Shown here piece after piece: positions 24,101 to 35,754 of a DNA stretch of 64,000 nucleotides (positions are counted from its first letter, which is position 1; each line of letters starts with the position of its first letter). The stretch is from positions 620,001 to 684,000 of the forward strand of contig JBANDB010000001.1 of the NCBI GenBank assembly GCA_037576215.1. The letters are read 5' to 3'. The notes below the pieces were generated by a model. The model made no database searches. It worked only from the letters and a program-made list of their open reading frames with translations, and was not told the DNA's origin. Source of the DNA: Armillaria gallica (lineage: Eukaryota > Basidiomycota > Agaricomycetes > Agaricales > Physalacriaceae). Both the position numbers and the translations under genes were made by a program.

Positions 24101-24350
24101 TATTTCAAGCTGGTTGAGCTGTAAGGTTAGTCTGAGTCATTCCAGCAGTGCATGCAACGGCAACACGTTTGAATCTGATCGACTCAATTTCCAATTGATG
24201 CCGATCAGGAACATTGGAGGATCATCCTCAAAAGTAAAGTTGCTACGGATTCATATAAGTTATTATCAATCCCGTGCTGTGGCCTCAATTCTTTCACGAT
24301 TCCCTTCAGAGTTTTTGTCATATCTCAGCATTATGGATATCAAATTTCTA
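21120..24350. other. Long stretch with no assignable gene
   Basis: Open frames at 22203-22658 (plus, 151 codons) and 22752-23252 (plus, 166 codons) lack recognisable domains, and their neighbours cannot be joined by convincing introns. A minus-strand frame at 23539-23249 starts without ATG and contains one hydrophobic segment (PGWLAWSLLLIHLSAIHFA), so it may be an exon of an unknown membrane protein. No repeat partner elsewhere in the window was noticed. Confidence 0.4.
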
Positions 24351-24520
24351 AGAGATTGTTAGAGAGGAAACGGTACCATCCAGTTGCCGGAACAGCCATT
24401 TCAGTACTTTCAAGCGGAAAATGTCCGAGTCGGGCTGCTTGTCATAGGGTCCAGTGATTAAGTCATTGTGACTATCAACTAACAACCAACTATACAAATA
24501 AGTAATGCCACAATTTCCGC

Positions 24521-25041
24521 TTAGCGGAGGTCGCCTTGGCCTTGCATCGCCTGGCAACAAGAGGGACAATACCAATTGATGTGGGGAGCTATCGAAGATG
24601 CTAGCATCAAAGAACAGTAAGGTCGCTAAAAATCTCGCACAATATTGCTCGGGAAAGACACGGCTGGGAAACTGAGATTAAGAAGAAAGTGCTTAGGGTG
24701 AGCCAGTGCAGACATACTATTGCCTACAGGTCTGCAGACAAGCTGGCGGTCTGCAGCTCCTGGGATGAAAGAGACTAAACTTGCAGTTTGAGTTCTCACA
24801 TCGAACCTTAGAAGGGTGTCAGATGCGAAAAATGAGAGGAAGAATGTTGCGTAGTATTTGTCATACAATTTCTTCAGGTTGAGTTAACAACGATTAGTAA
24901 ATGCGGGTACGTCAAAATGTAAAGGACGTACAAGGTTGATAGCATGGCCGCATCTGAGGTAGACATTCCTAACACTGCGCGGGGCTGAGGAGCAGAACAG
25001 ATGCAGTAGTGAATAGTTGCTCACTGGCGACGGCGGCACAT
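24521..25041 (-). CDS. Cysteine-rich micro-protein, copy 1 (6 exons)
   Basis: On the minus strand, exons 25041-25025, 24974-24932, 24878-24867, 24806-24718, 24663-24641 and 24588-24521 give 83 residues. Exon lengths 17/43/12/89/23 equal those of copies 2 and 3. The product has a CGH motif (Cys14-Gly-His16), then C-x4-C (27, 32), HP, C-x4-C-x3-C (42, 47, 51), QYR, FPEQYSPHI and a closing C-x2-C (69, 72), which suggests zinc binding or disulphides. There is no signal peptide or membrane segment. The family is recalled as a hypothetical protein of Agaricomycetes; the function is unknown. Oddity: the acceptor before the 12-nt exon reads AA instead of AG. Skipping this exon would remove four residues and keep frame. 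Confidence 0.7.
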
Positions 25042-25049
25042 TGTACTGT

Positions 25050-26530
25050 ATGCGGGCGGAGCAAAAGGATGAAGTATGAGGTTGAAAGTAACTGACAAGA
25101 TGGAGACACCAGAGGCAGTTCCCTTTTTATGAGGAGACCATAGACAACGGCAGTAAGCTGTCGGCGGAAGATCAGGGACACACTGAGGCCATCAGCGAAG
25201 GGGCACCGCTGAATTGGAGGACTCGCTCTTTGCATAGCCAAAAGAAGATTCGGCAAGAAGACATGCAAGAATCTCTGTTAGAACAGAGCAGGGTCCATGT
25301 CCGTCCAAAAAGAACGTGAGAAGTGACAACAGAGTACACCTTCGAGCCCAAAAGAAACTCAAATCAAATCGCCTTAGTGTACCCACCCCAATTGGTGTCG
25401 ATCACAATCATGACTCGCGAATCGCGATACACGATCATCGAGGGGGCACCTAGAACTCTTCCCGAATCTGTGGCCAAGAAGCTTTGAATAGGACTCCAAG
25501 AGGTAGCATCGACGGTCAGCACTCGATGCTTCCTGGAACGTCAAAATTTGCACTCGTTCGTCTTTTCCGGGAGCTTGGGACCATTGCTGTTTGTTTAATG
25601 TGATCATGGTCCCATAGACGGATCAACTAAAGAGTCCGGGGACAATACAGCTTCAGTACAAACTACGATCAACTTTGGAGCTGCAAGCCAGTAGCGAACA
25701 ATTAGTCATTGTCAATCAGCTACAGAATCAGGCGACTAAGTTTTCTGGCCCGTCCAGTCTCTTTCCGGCGAAATCAACTTAACGTTAATAAGTCTACGTG
25801 GGATGACTGTCAAGGACGAGATCATTGTTGATATAGAATGGCGGTAAGAGCGAAGTTACTCCAGGGTGGTGGGAGAAAAGTTAGCGCTTGACGTTGGTGC
25901 CAGAGAGCGCTTATCGTAAGCTGTAGCTGCCACAGGTCTGTTGGCTTGTATTCCGAACCCATTATCCATGATCGAGGTCAAGATCCGGACCGATAGACCT
26001 GAAACACCGTTCCTCGATCCAATGGGCAAGCGTTGATTGTAGAGGATAACGTACATACTTAATGGCAATAAGGGAGCTTCGCCGATGATAACCGCCAGCC
26101 ATTTTATTGTTACAGCAGAGCAGCTATTCAAATATTCAAATCCTCTGGATGGCATTTCTCACGATTTAGTCTTATCTTCTGAGGCAATGGCTCTTGCTGC
26201 TTCCGCTGAGAGGAAAAAATGCTGGTCTGCTGTTAAGTGATGCCAGATGAAGATGAAGAGATTGTAGCTTGAGGGACATTGTGAGTATATCCGTCAAACA
26301 TGAATGTGTCCCGAAAGCGAGGAAACACCTCATGGTTGATGAAACACGAGCAGAGTAGAGCAGAGGCCAAGGCGCGACGCGACGCGCAGTAATTGCTTGA
26401 TCACTCAAACCTATATTTGGACACTAAATTAGTAAGAAAGCCCGAAGGCTCCCGAGCTTTGTGCTAAATTTAGACTCAGTTTTACAGGTGACAGGTCCCT
26501 CTACAATCGACGCTGGCTCTATTGACCATG
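25050..26530. other. No assignable gene
   Basis: Minus-strand frames at 25607-25374, 26155-25856 and 26408-26172 are each below 100 codons with no recognised domain. The 26155-25856 frame has one hydrophobic stretch (WLAVIIGEAPLLPLSMYVIL). They could be exons of one unknown gene upstream of the micro-protein, but splice joins were not convincing. Confidence 0.35.
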
Positions 26531-27200
26531 TTTCAGGTCTACTAGTGTCATCGCCTCGTGATCTATCTCGATAAGATATCCAGATCCCACATTGAACTCT
26601 CTGTCTCCAGAGCGGGACTGGATTGATCGAAGCTCTCGATTCCACCCAGCTGCTCGGGCGTACCATCAACTTTCAAGGGATGACAGTCTGACCCATCCCG
26701 CTTGGCGGGGCGCATCTCTACTATGCAAAGACCACTTGGCTCATACGGCCTATCCACATACTTTGTGCAATTACGTATAACTCATCTTCTCTGCGTCAAC
26801 CCAAGCGACACTTCCTTCATCACCTTCGTCTTTGCCGGGTACTTAGCCTGTATGTGCTGCTGACACGTGCTCCAATGCTTGCGAGCCACCTCATCGCACG
26901 CACTCTTTCTCGGAATCGATGTTCCATGCAATGCTAAGGAGCTCAACGACTATCCGGCTAGGACTCGAAGAGGGCGTCAAAACCAGACATCGTCAGGAAT
27001 TGCATAGTACAACTATGGTATTCTGACCCTATATAATATTCCCACCTCGCAATAGGCCCGTATTTTTCCATTTTATGCAGCCCGCCATCCAAGTCTCATG
27101 AATCAGCGTGCAAACAGAAGCTGTCAATGAATCGGTGACTCAGGCTGCAGTCATCGGAACCTGGTTTCGTCGCTCGTCTGCTGTCTGCTGAAGAACGAGA
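26530..27200. repeat. Direct repeat pair, copy 2 (with 20480-21120)
   Basis: See the partner copy. The two are about 6.1 kb apart and diverged by many small indels. Confidence 0.6.
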
Positions 27201-27346
27201 CGCTTCTTCATCGACGCAGGAGGGGATGCCATGCCATCACCAGATTTACTTGAGATCCTGTCTCTCATTCCCTATGCGACTATAGACCACAGGTACTTTC
27301 AACAAGCGGAGAAAGAAATCTATCACGTTGCTCGTGAACACGCTTC

Positions 27347-27405
27347 AAGGACTCGTTGGCACAATCCGCGTCAGTGGATGGTCTCGGTTCAATTCCGAGG
27401 GGGAA
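27347..27405 (+). ncRNA. tRNA-like B-box sequence
   Basis: A ctcggttcaattccgag T arm with a 5-bp stem is preceded by tggcacaatccgcg, which resembles a D arm. The anticodon arm is missing or deleted. A ctttttgaag run follows at 27425. Confidence 0.3.
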
Positions 27406-27455
27406 CTATTGGCATCGTTGTGACTTTCTTTTTGAAGACATCGTTTCGATGTCCT

Positions 27456-27521
27456 CACGCAGTTATAGGTGTTTCGTACTATTACGCATTCATCGATCTC
27501 GGTTCGAATCCGAGAGGGTTC
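27456..27521 (+). ncRNA. tRNA-like B-box sequence
   Basis: ctcggttcgaatccgag forms a perfect T arm, followed by agggttctttt. The 5' half does not fold well. It lies 110 bp from the copy at 27347 in the same orientation. Confidence 0.3.
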
Positions 27522-28083
27522 TTTTCCCCAAGTTCCTTGTATGTACTTCATTTTTCACTAGGTTGACTTGTCAAAGTTCCAACGTCGAGGCTTCAATATA
27601 ATTAATATTCACGGAGTCTAAAGGCGCTTCAGGGCAACTACTCAGCACCAGCTCTAGCCTTCAAATTTCAAATTCTCCAGCCTTTCAATAGGGTCAGCTT
27701 TACCTAAGCACTTGCCCTTTGCTTCAAACCGTCAGGCATTAGTCTCGCCTTGCCTTCTCGTTCCTAGTCAACATTCATATCGACCGCGCTACAATAAATG
27801 CCAACGCCTGAAGCCCGCCGAGCCTCAACAAGTCCATGGTCATCTAGCAAGGGCAAGGTGAAAGGAATCTCGCCTCGCTGGGTAGAACCAAAGTGACATG
27901 GATCATGTTATGCATTAGCCAACAATGATACGAAGGAAGGCAGGTCCTCCAAAATCATTCTATAGGTAATGGAGCTGACGAAGGCGAACGTCCACGTCTT
28001 AGTTGTTCACGGTCGGCCGGGAGGGCACGCGACAAGAAGACGCCGCCCTGACCTCAGAACGTGCCCAATAGGTACTGAGGGTC

Positions 28084-28704
28084 TCAACGTGGTGAATCCC
28101 ACTTGGCGAACCGCATCTCAAAGTCGTCTTCACGGATATCATCTGCCCAACAATCCTCATCCGCAAACTGTACTTCAACCAATTTCAGCAATCCTGCATC
28201 ACGACGGGAGTGCACCACGTGAAATATAGTAGTCCAGTCGTGCTGCGATATACACTGGATGAGATGGTAGGACAGGGCCTCGACAATGTCACTCATTCGG
28301 GGAGGAAGCTCGAGTTTGAGGCGAGAGATGGTAGAACACGCTTCCAATGCCAAGTGTAATGAATGCGAATATTGCCTTGCCGATGCTCGAACTCTCGAGA
28401 TGGCATCTCGGAAACGAGCGATAGATTCTTGTGCGAAGAATGAATAGACAGGGAAACTGTTGAGGAGAGGTGCAGATAGGAAGTTGAGGATATTCGCGCC
28501 AGACGTGTGTGAGCTGGCACCTCCTTTCCCATCCAAAGGAGACACCTTCTGAGGTTCGGTAGTTGGGAAAGAAGGCGTAAATCTTCTGGACAAGTGATAG
28601 ACCCAGAGAAATGGGATATTCCCTGGAGGTGATGGATCCCATGCCTGTTCACCGGTTGGGAGAATAGCAATGACACTGCCCTTCTCGACTTGGAACGCCA
28701 CCAT
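28084..28704 (-). CDS. Uncharacterised 206-residue protein or 3' exon
   Basis: This is an unbroken minus-strand frame from an ATG to a stop. Its N-terminus (MVAFQVEKGSVIAILPTG) may really continue upstream, since the frame stays open through LLRL up to a possible AG acceptor at 28714, which would join it to unit A at 28740-29040. The middle is polar with a SARQYSHSLHLALEAC segment; the C-terminus is acidic (EDCWADDIREDDFEMRF). No domain is recognised. It is absent from the other unit A copies, which end earlier. It may be the intact 3' part of the otherwise decayed unit A gene. Confidence 0.45.
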   Translation of the reverse strand: MVAFQVEKGSVIAILPTGEQAWDPSPPGNIPFLWVYHLSRRFTPSFPTTEPQKVSPLDGKGGASSHTSGANILNFLSAPLLNSFPVYSFFAQESIARFRDAISRVRASARQYSHSLHLALEACSTISRLKLELPPRMSDIVEALSYHLIQCISQHDWTTIFHVVHSRRDAGLLKLVEVQFADEDCWADDIREDDFEMRFAKWDSPR

Positions 28705-28739
28705 GAGGCGAAGAAGCTACTTGGTGGAATAACGTTGGT

Positions 28740-29240
28740 GTCCCTGCCCTCGGTGATGTGAAAAGGAACGTCTAGGGATGAGAGTGGACAGCGATATTTC
28801 GCGCCAGACCCGATCGGAAAGCAGTCTGTCGGGGAGATGCCATTAAGAATCGGTGTGACGTCGGGGAGTGATTGAGGGGCAGGCGTGATGGAAAGAGGAC
28901 GGTGTTTGGATCCGCAATGTTTCGCGCCGAATCCGAACACGTTTTATCAAGAGAGAGCTCGATGTGCGACGGGCGTTAACGTTTAGATGCGGAGCTGGAC
29001 GAGAAAATAGCGCAAGTCTGGCAGCACAAAATCGCATTCAGAGAGTAACGCGCTCTCCCCATCTCCCGTCGCGATATCGTTCCACTCTTCACTCTCCTCC
29101 CCAAACATACTCCTTGTGAACCACAATACCGTAGTGCCCGGTTGAACTCCCCAGAACAAAAGAGTCCCTTCCGCCTTCCCTTTCGCATTTGCTCACAGCT
29201 TCTCTCGGCCAGCCTCGGTTTCAAGGAACACAATGCTGTC
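28740..29240 (-). repeat. Repeat unit A, copy 3
   Basis: Minus-strand pieces include DVTPILNGISPTDC and HITEGRDTN. It is followed in transcription by the 206-residue frame, unlike other copies. Confidence 0.5.
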
Positions 29241-29404
29241 GCGTCGTCCGGGAAGAAGAATGGCCGGAAGTGTCGATTACTGCGCTCGAGAAGGCGAGTT
29301 TGAGAGTTATGGTCCCTGGGGCGGGACCTGAAGCTTTGAAGAGGGATAATGCTGCCTGGGAAATGGGGATGGGGAAGAGCTTAGAGGACGTTTAGGACTT
29401 GTCG

Positions 29405-30530
29405 CATAGGTTGGTTCATGCTCTTCAAGAGGGCGCCGCCCAATACCTCCGCCACCCTCGGCTAAGACACCCTAGCCTTCAATGACGCGCTTGCTTATTG
29501 ATGTACTCGACCGCCTCAGAAAACTTGGCGACCTTGGTGTAGGTGTGTGCAGGTCGAGAAGTAACGGGGAGGTTCTCGTTGTCTGAGGTGGTGAATGTTG
29601 TTTCTGGGGGTAGGGAGAGATGGATGGGTTGGATTGCGTAGTGGTCTTGGATCGAGGTGAGATTGAGTGGGATAGGGTGGTGTGGGAGTGATTGCGTACT
29701 GTCTTCTCGAACCTGATTTCTAGGCGGGTAAACCATTCGTGCACGTCGGATTGTATTGTTATGTTATTGGAAAGAGAATGTACGTTGGTGCCCCTGAGTT
29801 GCTCGATGGCATAGCAGAAAGACTTCAAAACAGCCAACCCTGAAGCGAGCGGCTGACAAGGATAAGGTCATCAAACGGGAGTGTGGAAAACAGACAACCA
29901 CGCACCTCCTCGTTCCTCGAGCCTTCGTTAAGATAATTGGACTCTGGTGTAATGTGTGCACACCACGCCTGCTTCTCAAATCTCGTCGATGGGAGCCGAA
30001 ACCTCGGAGAGGGTGGACTGGTCGTATTTGCGGGACACTACACACCGGAACCCAAGAGCCTGGGGAAGGTGAGTTCTCAACCGAACGAGTAGCATGCACG
30101 GTCGCCACTCACGAGATCCTTCGGCGCTTTATGCATTATGGGTCTTTGGTGCCTCCTTCAAATTCGTCTTGGGTTCATCGCGCGATGAAGGATCTGAGGA
30201 GGCGAGTGAACTTGTTGACTAGTTTCGTATCAAGGCTAGGCGTATTGCACAGAGAGATGGAGAACTTACAGGGACGGATAAAATACTCGATAAAAGCCTA
30301 TTCGAGTTGGGAGAGCCTCGCGTAGTCTCATGCGCATGAGTGTATGACATTGACGAGCGCAGTGCGGGAGGGGGGTGGATGTTCAAGTAGACCAGTGTCC
30401 TTGCGTAAACCAGGGCGGCCCTGTCGGGTGGAGCAGACTTTTCAGACTCGAGACAAATGTTGTATGTATCCGATAGGCCATCCGGGTGGTTGTGATGGGT
30501 GTGAGTGCAGTAGCAGCACGGGGCATGGTG
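29405..30530 (-). pseudogene. HNH-nuclease-like gene remnant, copy 3
   Basis: This is the best preserved of the six. The stretch 29837-29472 is open and reads AVLKSFCYAIEQLRGTNVH, then NNITIQSDVHEWFTRLEIRF, giving the N and H of an HNH site. The first-His region reads CAHITPESNYLNEGSRNEEV in one frame. Its preceding segment (KYDQSTLSEVSAPIDEI) is in another frame and ends in TGA where sisters have TGG. The frame change before the first histidine is shared with other copies, so the gene was probably dead before it spread. Confidence 0.65.
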
Positions 30531-30589
30531 GTAAGAGTTTAGAGTTTAGATAACCAGACAAGGTCCCAAAAAGAAAGCTAAATTTGGTT

Positions 30590-31500
30590 TTGTTTGACTC
30601 CTCTCGCGATCAAAAATCGAGCCCTCTTCCGTGCGATCACTCGTACAGACTGCCGTCATAAACGAGCTCGATTCTCCAACGCGATGGACACTGCGATGTT
30701 ACTCTTACCTTTCGCGTACGACGCGTCAATGCGCGCCTTTTCGATGCTTCGCCTGGGAAAAGTCAGCACGGGCATACGATTAGCTTGACCAACACCATAC
30801 CGGACAGGACTCCGCACACCGCTTCGTTCGACACCGAAGCCCTATGAATCATATAGCCTTGTAGTATAGGCGCATATGTGCAGGACTTTGATGTCGACAA
30901 GACAAGGGATGGGTGTGTGATCATTTCTTCTCCCGCAGACAACGAAGCTCATAGTCTAGGGCGTGACAAATACAGGCTCTAAGAGTACACTCCCTCGCTG
31001 GAAAAGACGCCGTGGAGACGTCTTATGTTTCAACCTTCCGTTACGTCTTGGTCCATAGTCTTGCCACGACATGGTCAACCAACCGCTATTCAATGCTGCC
31101 GTGATGTCGTCAAGGTCGTTATCCCAAGAAAGTTCTTCCGGATATCATCGTGTGCTGGTAGCGCATGGCGAGGTACGTGTACATACCGCCCCCGTCTCAT
31201 CTCACCACTAATAGATCGATGCTGCAGGCCCCCGTCCAATATCAAAGCTCTCTAAAGCGCAGCCGTCTCCTTCCCACCAACTCTCCCTCTCCCTCTCCAG
31301 AGCAATGATGAGAGCTTCTGATTCCCCAGCCATCCTTCTTCTCGGGTTTATCGCGAAGAATGAGATCCTGTTTACATCCATCTGCATAACCATTTCATTG
31401 GTGGGATGCTGACCATCCAAGAACCACTTGGCTCGGCTCGTATGGCCTATCCCCTCTTTCCCCAATCATCTCCTCTTCATTGATCCAAGCGGCACATTTA
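30590..31500 (-). repeat. X and Y units, copy 3, joining into block I copy B
   Basis: 30600-30830 matches X units. 31208-31465 (minus) reads NRISFFAINPRRRMAGESEA, the counterpart of 166-357 in copy A. This shows that block I is normally preceded by an HNH module and suggests another one just outside the window start. Confidence 0.5.
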
Positions 31501-32131
31501 TCATCATCCTTCAACGCTCCATGACCATCCCAGCACACGCTGTCTTTCTTAGAGCGGCTAGTGGAAGACCCCTCGACTCGTTTAGCTGCCTTCTGACTTT
31601 ACAGCTCACCTTCCCCTGCAAGTCCAAACCACCCCGTTCTCATCCTCGTCGTCTCGACGACCTTCTATTCCGCCGCATCGAAAGTCATTCTCAACCCTTG
31701 TCGAGTCAGATTGATGACTCAAAGATGATGCTTAGTAGGGAGGACGATGCTTTTGGATAGTCAGCACAGACTCGCGAACGACTGTATGATGAATCGCGAC
31801 CGACAGGCCTAGGCGCGTATTTCTTGTCATTTGATGGCCCACCTAAGTCTCATAACCAACATTAGAGATGCTATCGCATTACCTAGACCGGCTAGTATGC
31901 TAACTTTTGGAGCCAGAATTGTCCCATTCCTCTTGGTGGTGGGCGTCTCAGTTCCCCCGTTCACTAAGCACCGCTGACTTTGAGCCAGGATTTCAAAGGT
32001 AGTATGGGGTGATTATCATAGCAACTGTACGAGCGTCTGTGGAACGGGATGAATGTAACTGCCTAGATACCTAACTAGATCAAGACCAAGATCGTGCTGC
32101 GTGATCTATGGAACAGAATCACAAGGGACTA

Positions 32132-32204
32132 GGGCATTTTGGCATAATTGGATAATCACCTCTTGGCTGTTGATCGATCCCTGGTTCGAATCCGGGAAGG
32201 TCCA
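32132..32204 (+). tRNA. tRNA-Asn-like repeat copy
   Basis: This is the sister of the copy at 1717. The D arm (tggcataattggataatca) is closer to a real tRNA, but the acceptor stem has one mismatch (GGGCATT with AAGGTCC). The loop ctgttga keeps the GUU anticodon. Confidence 0.5.
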
Positions 32205-32274
32205 CTAACACAGATATGGTTCCATTTTTGAATTTCTTGTCATCGCTGGACGCTAGTGACTGGTCCCTGGTCAA

Positions 32275-32670
32275 TAGGGTAGCGCACGAAACCTCCAGGC
32301 AGGTAAGTAACCGTTTGTTACTGACCCCGCCCCAGGAGGGGTAGTTATTTTACGGTCTTACCCTGTCTTACCACTACTTACCTATCACATGCGCACTCAC
32401 ATGACGAGCGCGCGGCAATTGCAGATTTTTTTCAGGTTCTGTATCTTCGCGTTTTTACTCATTTTATCTCGCTCAGGAGCTGTTATACAGCTGGAAGTAC
32501 TGGATATATCTAAGTCTATCTTGTACAAGTAATATACATATAATTGTAATGCTTATCTGACAGTCACATGATTGGTAAGTTACCTCCAAAAAAATCCTTC
32601 CAGCGAGGGGAGGTAACTTACCGGTAATAAACCCAAGTGTAACGAAACCTAGGTTTCGTGCGCTACCCTA
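32275..32670. mobile_element. hAT-like MITE, TAGGGT family, copy 2
   Basis: TIRs TAGGGTAGCGCACGAAACC and their complement (ending gcgctaccctag) bound 396 bp, with the same subterminal GTAAGT(T)AC motifs as copy 1. The sister block has no insert at the equivalent site near 1845. The 8 bases on each side (ctggtcaa and gtaaagcc) do not match, so the target duplication is lost or the ends were trimmed. Confidence 0.8.
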
Positions 32671-33123
32671 GTAAAGCCAGGAGATTCGAGAATCAGGAAT
32701 CAGGAACAGTTACTATAAATTTTCCGTCGTCATCGTAGGCGGCAGTTTTGAGCTTTTGTTGAATTTTGGATTGTTCAGATTCCTGATCGTTGACTGACAC
32801 CTTTGACTTTTGAATGAAACTTGGGCCTTTCATTTGGGACGAGGTCCGCTGCAGGGCGGATCTAAAGAGAGTACATATCATGGGCCGAAACATCCTACAC
32901 TCTCGACATCATACTGGAATGAGATGCGTGCACGTTCTGTCTCGATGCCAACATCAAAGAAATCTTCCTTGAGTCTTTTTCCCGCGAGGAAAGGACAGCA
33001 GCTTGCGAACCATCTATTTTCCTTCGAACACTCAGCTCTACTTCCGACTAGAGAGTTTTCTGGTTCTGCGAAAGATTGCACTGTGGCCACGCAGATTTTT
33101 AAAAATGAACAAAAATGTTCTCT

Positions 33124-33189
33124 TATGAGCAATCGCACAATCATCTTTTGGCTGTTGATCGATCTTCGGTTCGAACCCGGGAGAGTCCA
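33124..33189 (+). tRNA. tRNA-Asn-like repeat copy, 5'-truncated
   Basis: This is the sister of 2285. The acceptor strand and part of the D arm are missing, and the B box reads GGTTCGAACCC. It is clearly not a working tRNA. Confidence 0.4.
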
Positions 33190-33826
33190 TAGTCGGCAAT
33201 GACGATTCCATGTTTTTTTTTGCTTCTTGCGACTTGTCATCACTGGAGAGACTTGCCTATAACACTGTGTCGTTGTTATCTCAGTTCACTTCCATCATAT
33301 GCGACAACTTCAAGTTTACTCGACCTTCCAAACGAGCTCCTACTCGGAGTTCGATACTGTCGAAATTATGTTTGCTCTGGCTACCGCGTGCCGGAAGGGG
33401 GCACGTTTTCGAAGAGCCGGTCTTCCCACTTTGCCTGCACAACAGCAATAGGGTGCTCTGCGCTTGGATTAGAGCTTGAGTGGGAGATGGAATCAAATGC
33501 AGAGGCCATGGAAGAGACGTTGTCTGTCTGGATTCGACATGGTGGTTGTGGAACAGCTGTGTCCAGCACTGCTACTAGGGCGATGCAGTTGGACGACAAT
33601 GTTTCTCGATGCGAGAGTTAGCAAAGACTCAAATTTTTCAAGAAGCCGTGACGAGGTGCTAACGCCAGAAGCCAAAAATCGTTGATATTCTAGGTTATAC
33701 CACTGCAAGCTCGTTGATTCCAAGACTCCCTAAGTCATCTCGCTTTTCTAGTCAACTTTGACGTCGACGAGAAAGTAATCGGTCAGTTACGCAGGGTGGA
33801 TCATATAGCCATCCTGTGGCTTATTC

Positions 33827-35264
33827 TTAGGAGAAAATCAGTACTAATAAAGCACATGAAGCACCATGACTGACGGTTATTTGACCCACGTCATAACTAT
33901 CGTTGAATGCCTCATTAGATATTGCGACCACTGGAGCCCGTCCTTGCACTGTCCCGTCCACAGGCCGTGTGCCTTCTCCTAATGGAGAGGTAATATCTCT
34001 TATCATCGTGGTCGTGATGCTCATATCAGTTGGAGACTGATAGGTATCCCGTCCATCGATAATCTGGAATCTGGAATTCAGCACCATGTAAACGGTGTTA
34101 GCATATAGTTTAGGCATGAGCAGGGCGGGTGTTGCGTAGAAATACTGATAGGGGAATGCAACAAAAAGGGCAAAACTGAGCATAGTGACAACAGCTAAAA
34201 GTAAGTGGTGTTGAGGTTCTGACAACGACGGATGGTACGGATGAAATACCTGTCACAGATCCCGTTTCAATAGTGAGACGAATTATCTTGGTAACCAGCG
34301 TTCGGGTGCGACGGAAATTAATAGTTCTGCGCAGAAGCTACAAAACGGTATCAATATCAATGAAAATAACGGAAAGAGAGAAGGAGCTCGCGTAGTAGGT
34401 CATGCAGATAGCAATGAGGACATCACATAGGGCGGAGCCTCCGCACCAAATCTAGACATGATTCAGCATGATGAACTCGGGACGTCCACTCAGTTACACA
34501 CCCCGACAGCGATACAGGTCTTCCAGTTGTTGAATTTAGAGATGCCGCCTGCTTGGAAAGAGTAAACGACTGTGATTATAGCTGCCACAAAACTAGTCAA
34601 GGATACCTGTAAATAGATCAACTAGATTACTACAGAGAAAGAGAACAGCAACGACTGACACAAATGATAAGTATTGAGATGATTCGTGATTTTGACACTA
34701 TGAAGGTCCGGTATGCATAGAAGACCTGCCCGACAGAAGAAACTGAACTCATGATAACTTATAAGCGACAGAAGATAGGTAGCAAATGCTCTGCGCACCA
34801 ACAGCGCTCATGATAATGTCAACGAGCCAATAGGAATGCATATTAGTCAGGGCGTCCATATCACCGAAGCCGTACCCAAATGTTGCAAACATGCCATAGG
34901 CAACAAGTATCGTCTGCCCAAATTCGATGACATAGATGCCATACACGGTATATTTTGTGAATCGTCTGTCATTCGGAAATGCCAGATAGTATAGATCTAA
35001 CGAGAATCCATTAGAGACAATACGATGGAGGACGACTCGGAGCGACACACAGAGCTGCGCAGAAAGGGTTCCGAAGAGCCCCCAGTTCAAGAGACAGCCT
35101 ACGATCTAGATTCTTGTGTTACGAACTGAATGGACGACGTGTGAAATTTGACGAACGTAGGGCCCGGACCTGAAATAAGATGGCTCAGGAACTACCACTG
35201 CTCGATTCTACGATTATATGACTTACAGTTCTGCCATGGGATAACCTGCGGGGACGGGCTGCAT
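33827..35264 (-). CDS. DUF6534-type fungal membrane protein, copy B (8 exons)
   Basis: Minus-strand exons 35264-35227, 35169-35153, 35098-34799, 34742-34660, 34606-34502, 34451-34392, 34337-34250 and 34194-33827 have lengths (38/17/300/83/105/60/88/368) identical to copy A and give 352 residues. Differences from copy A are substitutions only in coding sequence, while introns carry small indels (intron 5 is 50 nt here and 51 nt in copy A). That is the pattern expected of selection on the protein. The same GC-AG intron follows the MTYY codons. Both paralogues appear functional. Confidence 0.85.
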
Positions 35265-35311
35265 AGTGTGTCTGGGATTGCTTTACCGATCCTGAAAGGG
35301 AAGAGTTTGTA

Positions 35312-35321
35312 GATATATATA
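35312..35321 (-). promoter_or_regulatory. TATA-like element of DUF6534 copy B
   Basis: An atatatat run lies about 50 bp upstream of the start codon, as in copy A. Confidence 0.35.
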
Positions 35322-35754
35322 CTAAGCAGACCCTCAAGAAGGCGCTAAGATTTGTCAGTATCATAGCACTGAATCGAGCTGAAAGACAGTCATCCAGCGC
35401 CGCTCAACGTGTTCATCCGTGGTCAGCGCACAAATTGACCCGTTGAATTCGGCAGTTGGATCTGATACTGATTACCCAAGACTATGGGTGTGAAAATAGC
35501 TGCCACCAGCGGTCGACACATTCAGATATTGTTGTAAATATTCCTGGCCTTTCACGGCATCCCGCAATACTGTTTGTGCGAAGTCACAGGAATGCGCCCG
35601 GGTTAATGTGGAGTCGTACTCCACTGAGAACGGTCCCGGAGACCAGAGTCTAGAGAAGCGCTCAAGCACTGTTGACGGATCATGGAAGGTGTGGAGAAGA
35701 AACACTGGTATTAACGTCTTCGCATAGTTTTTGGTGCAGCAAGGTAACAGTTCT

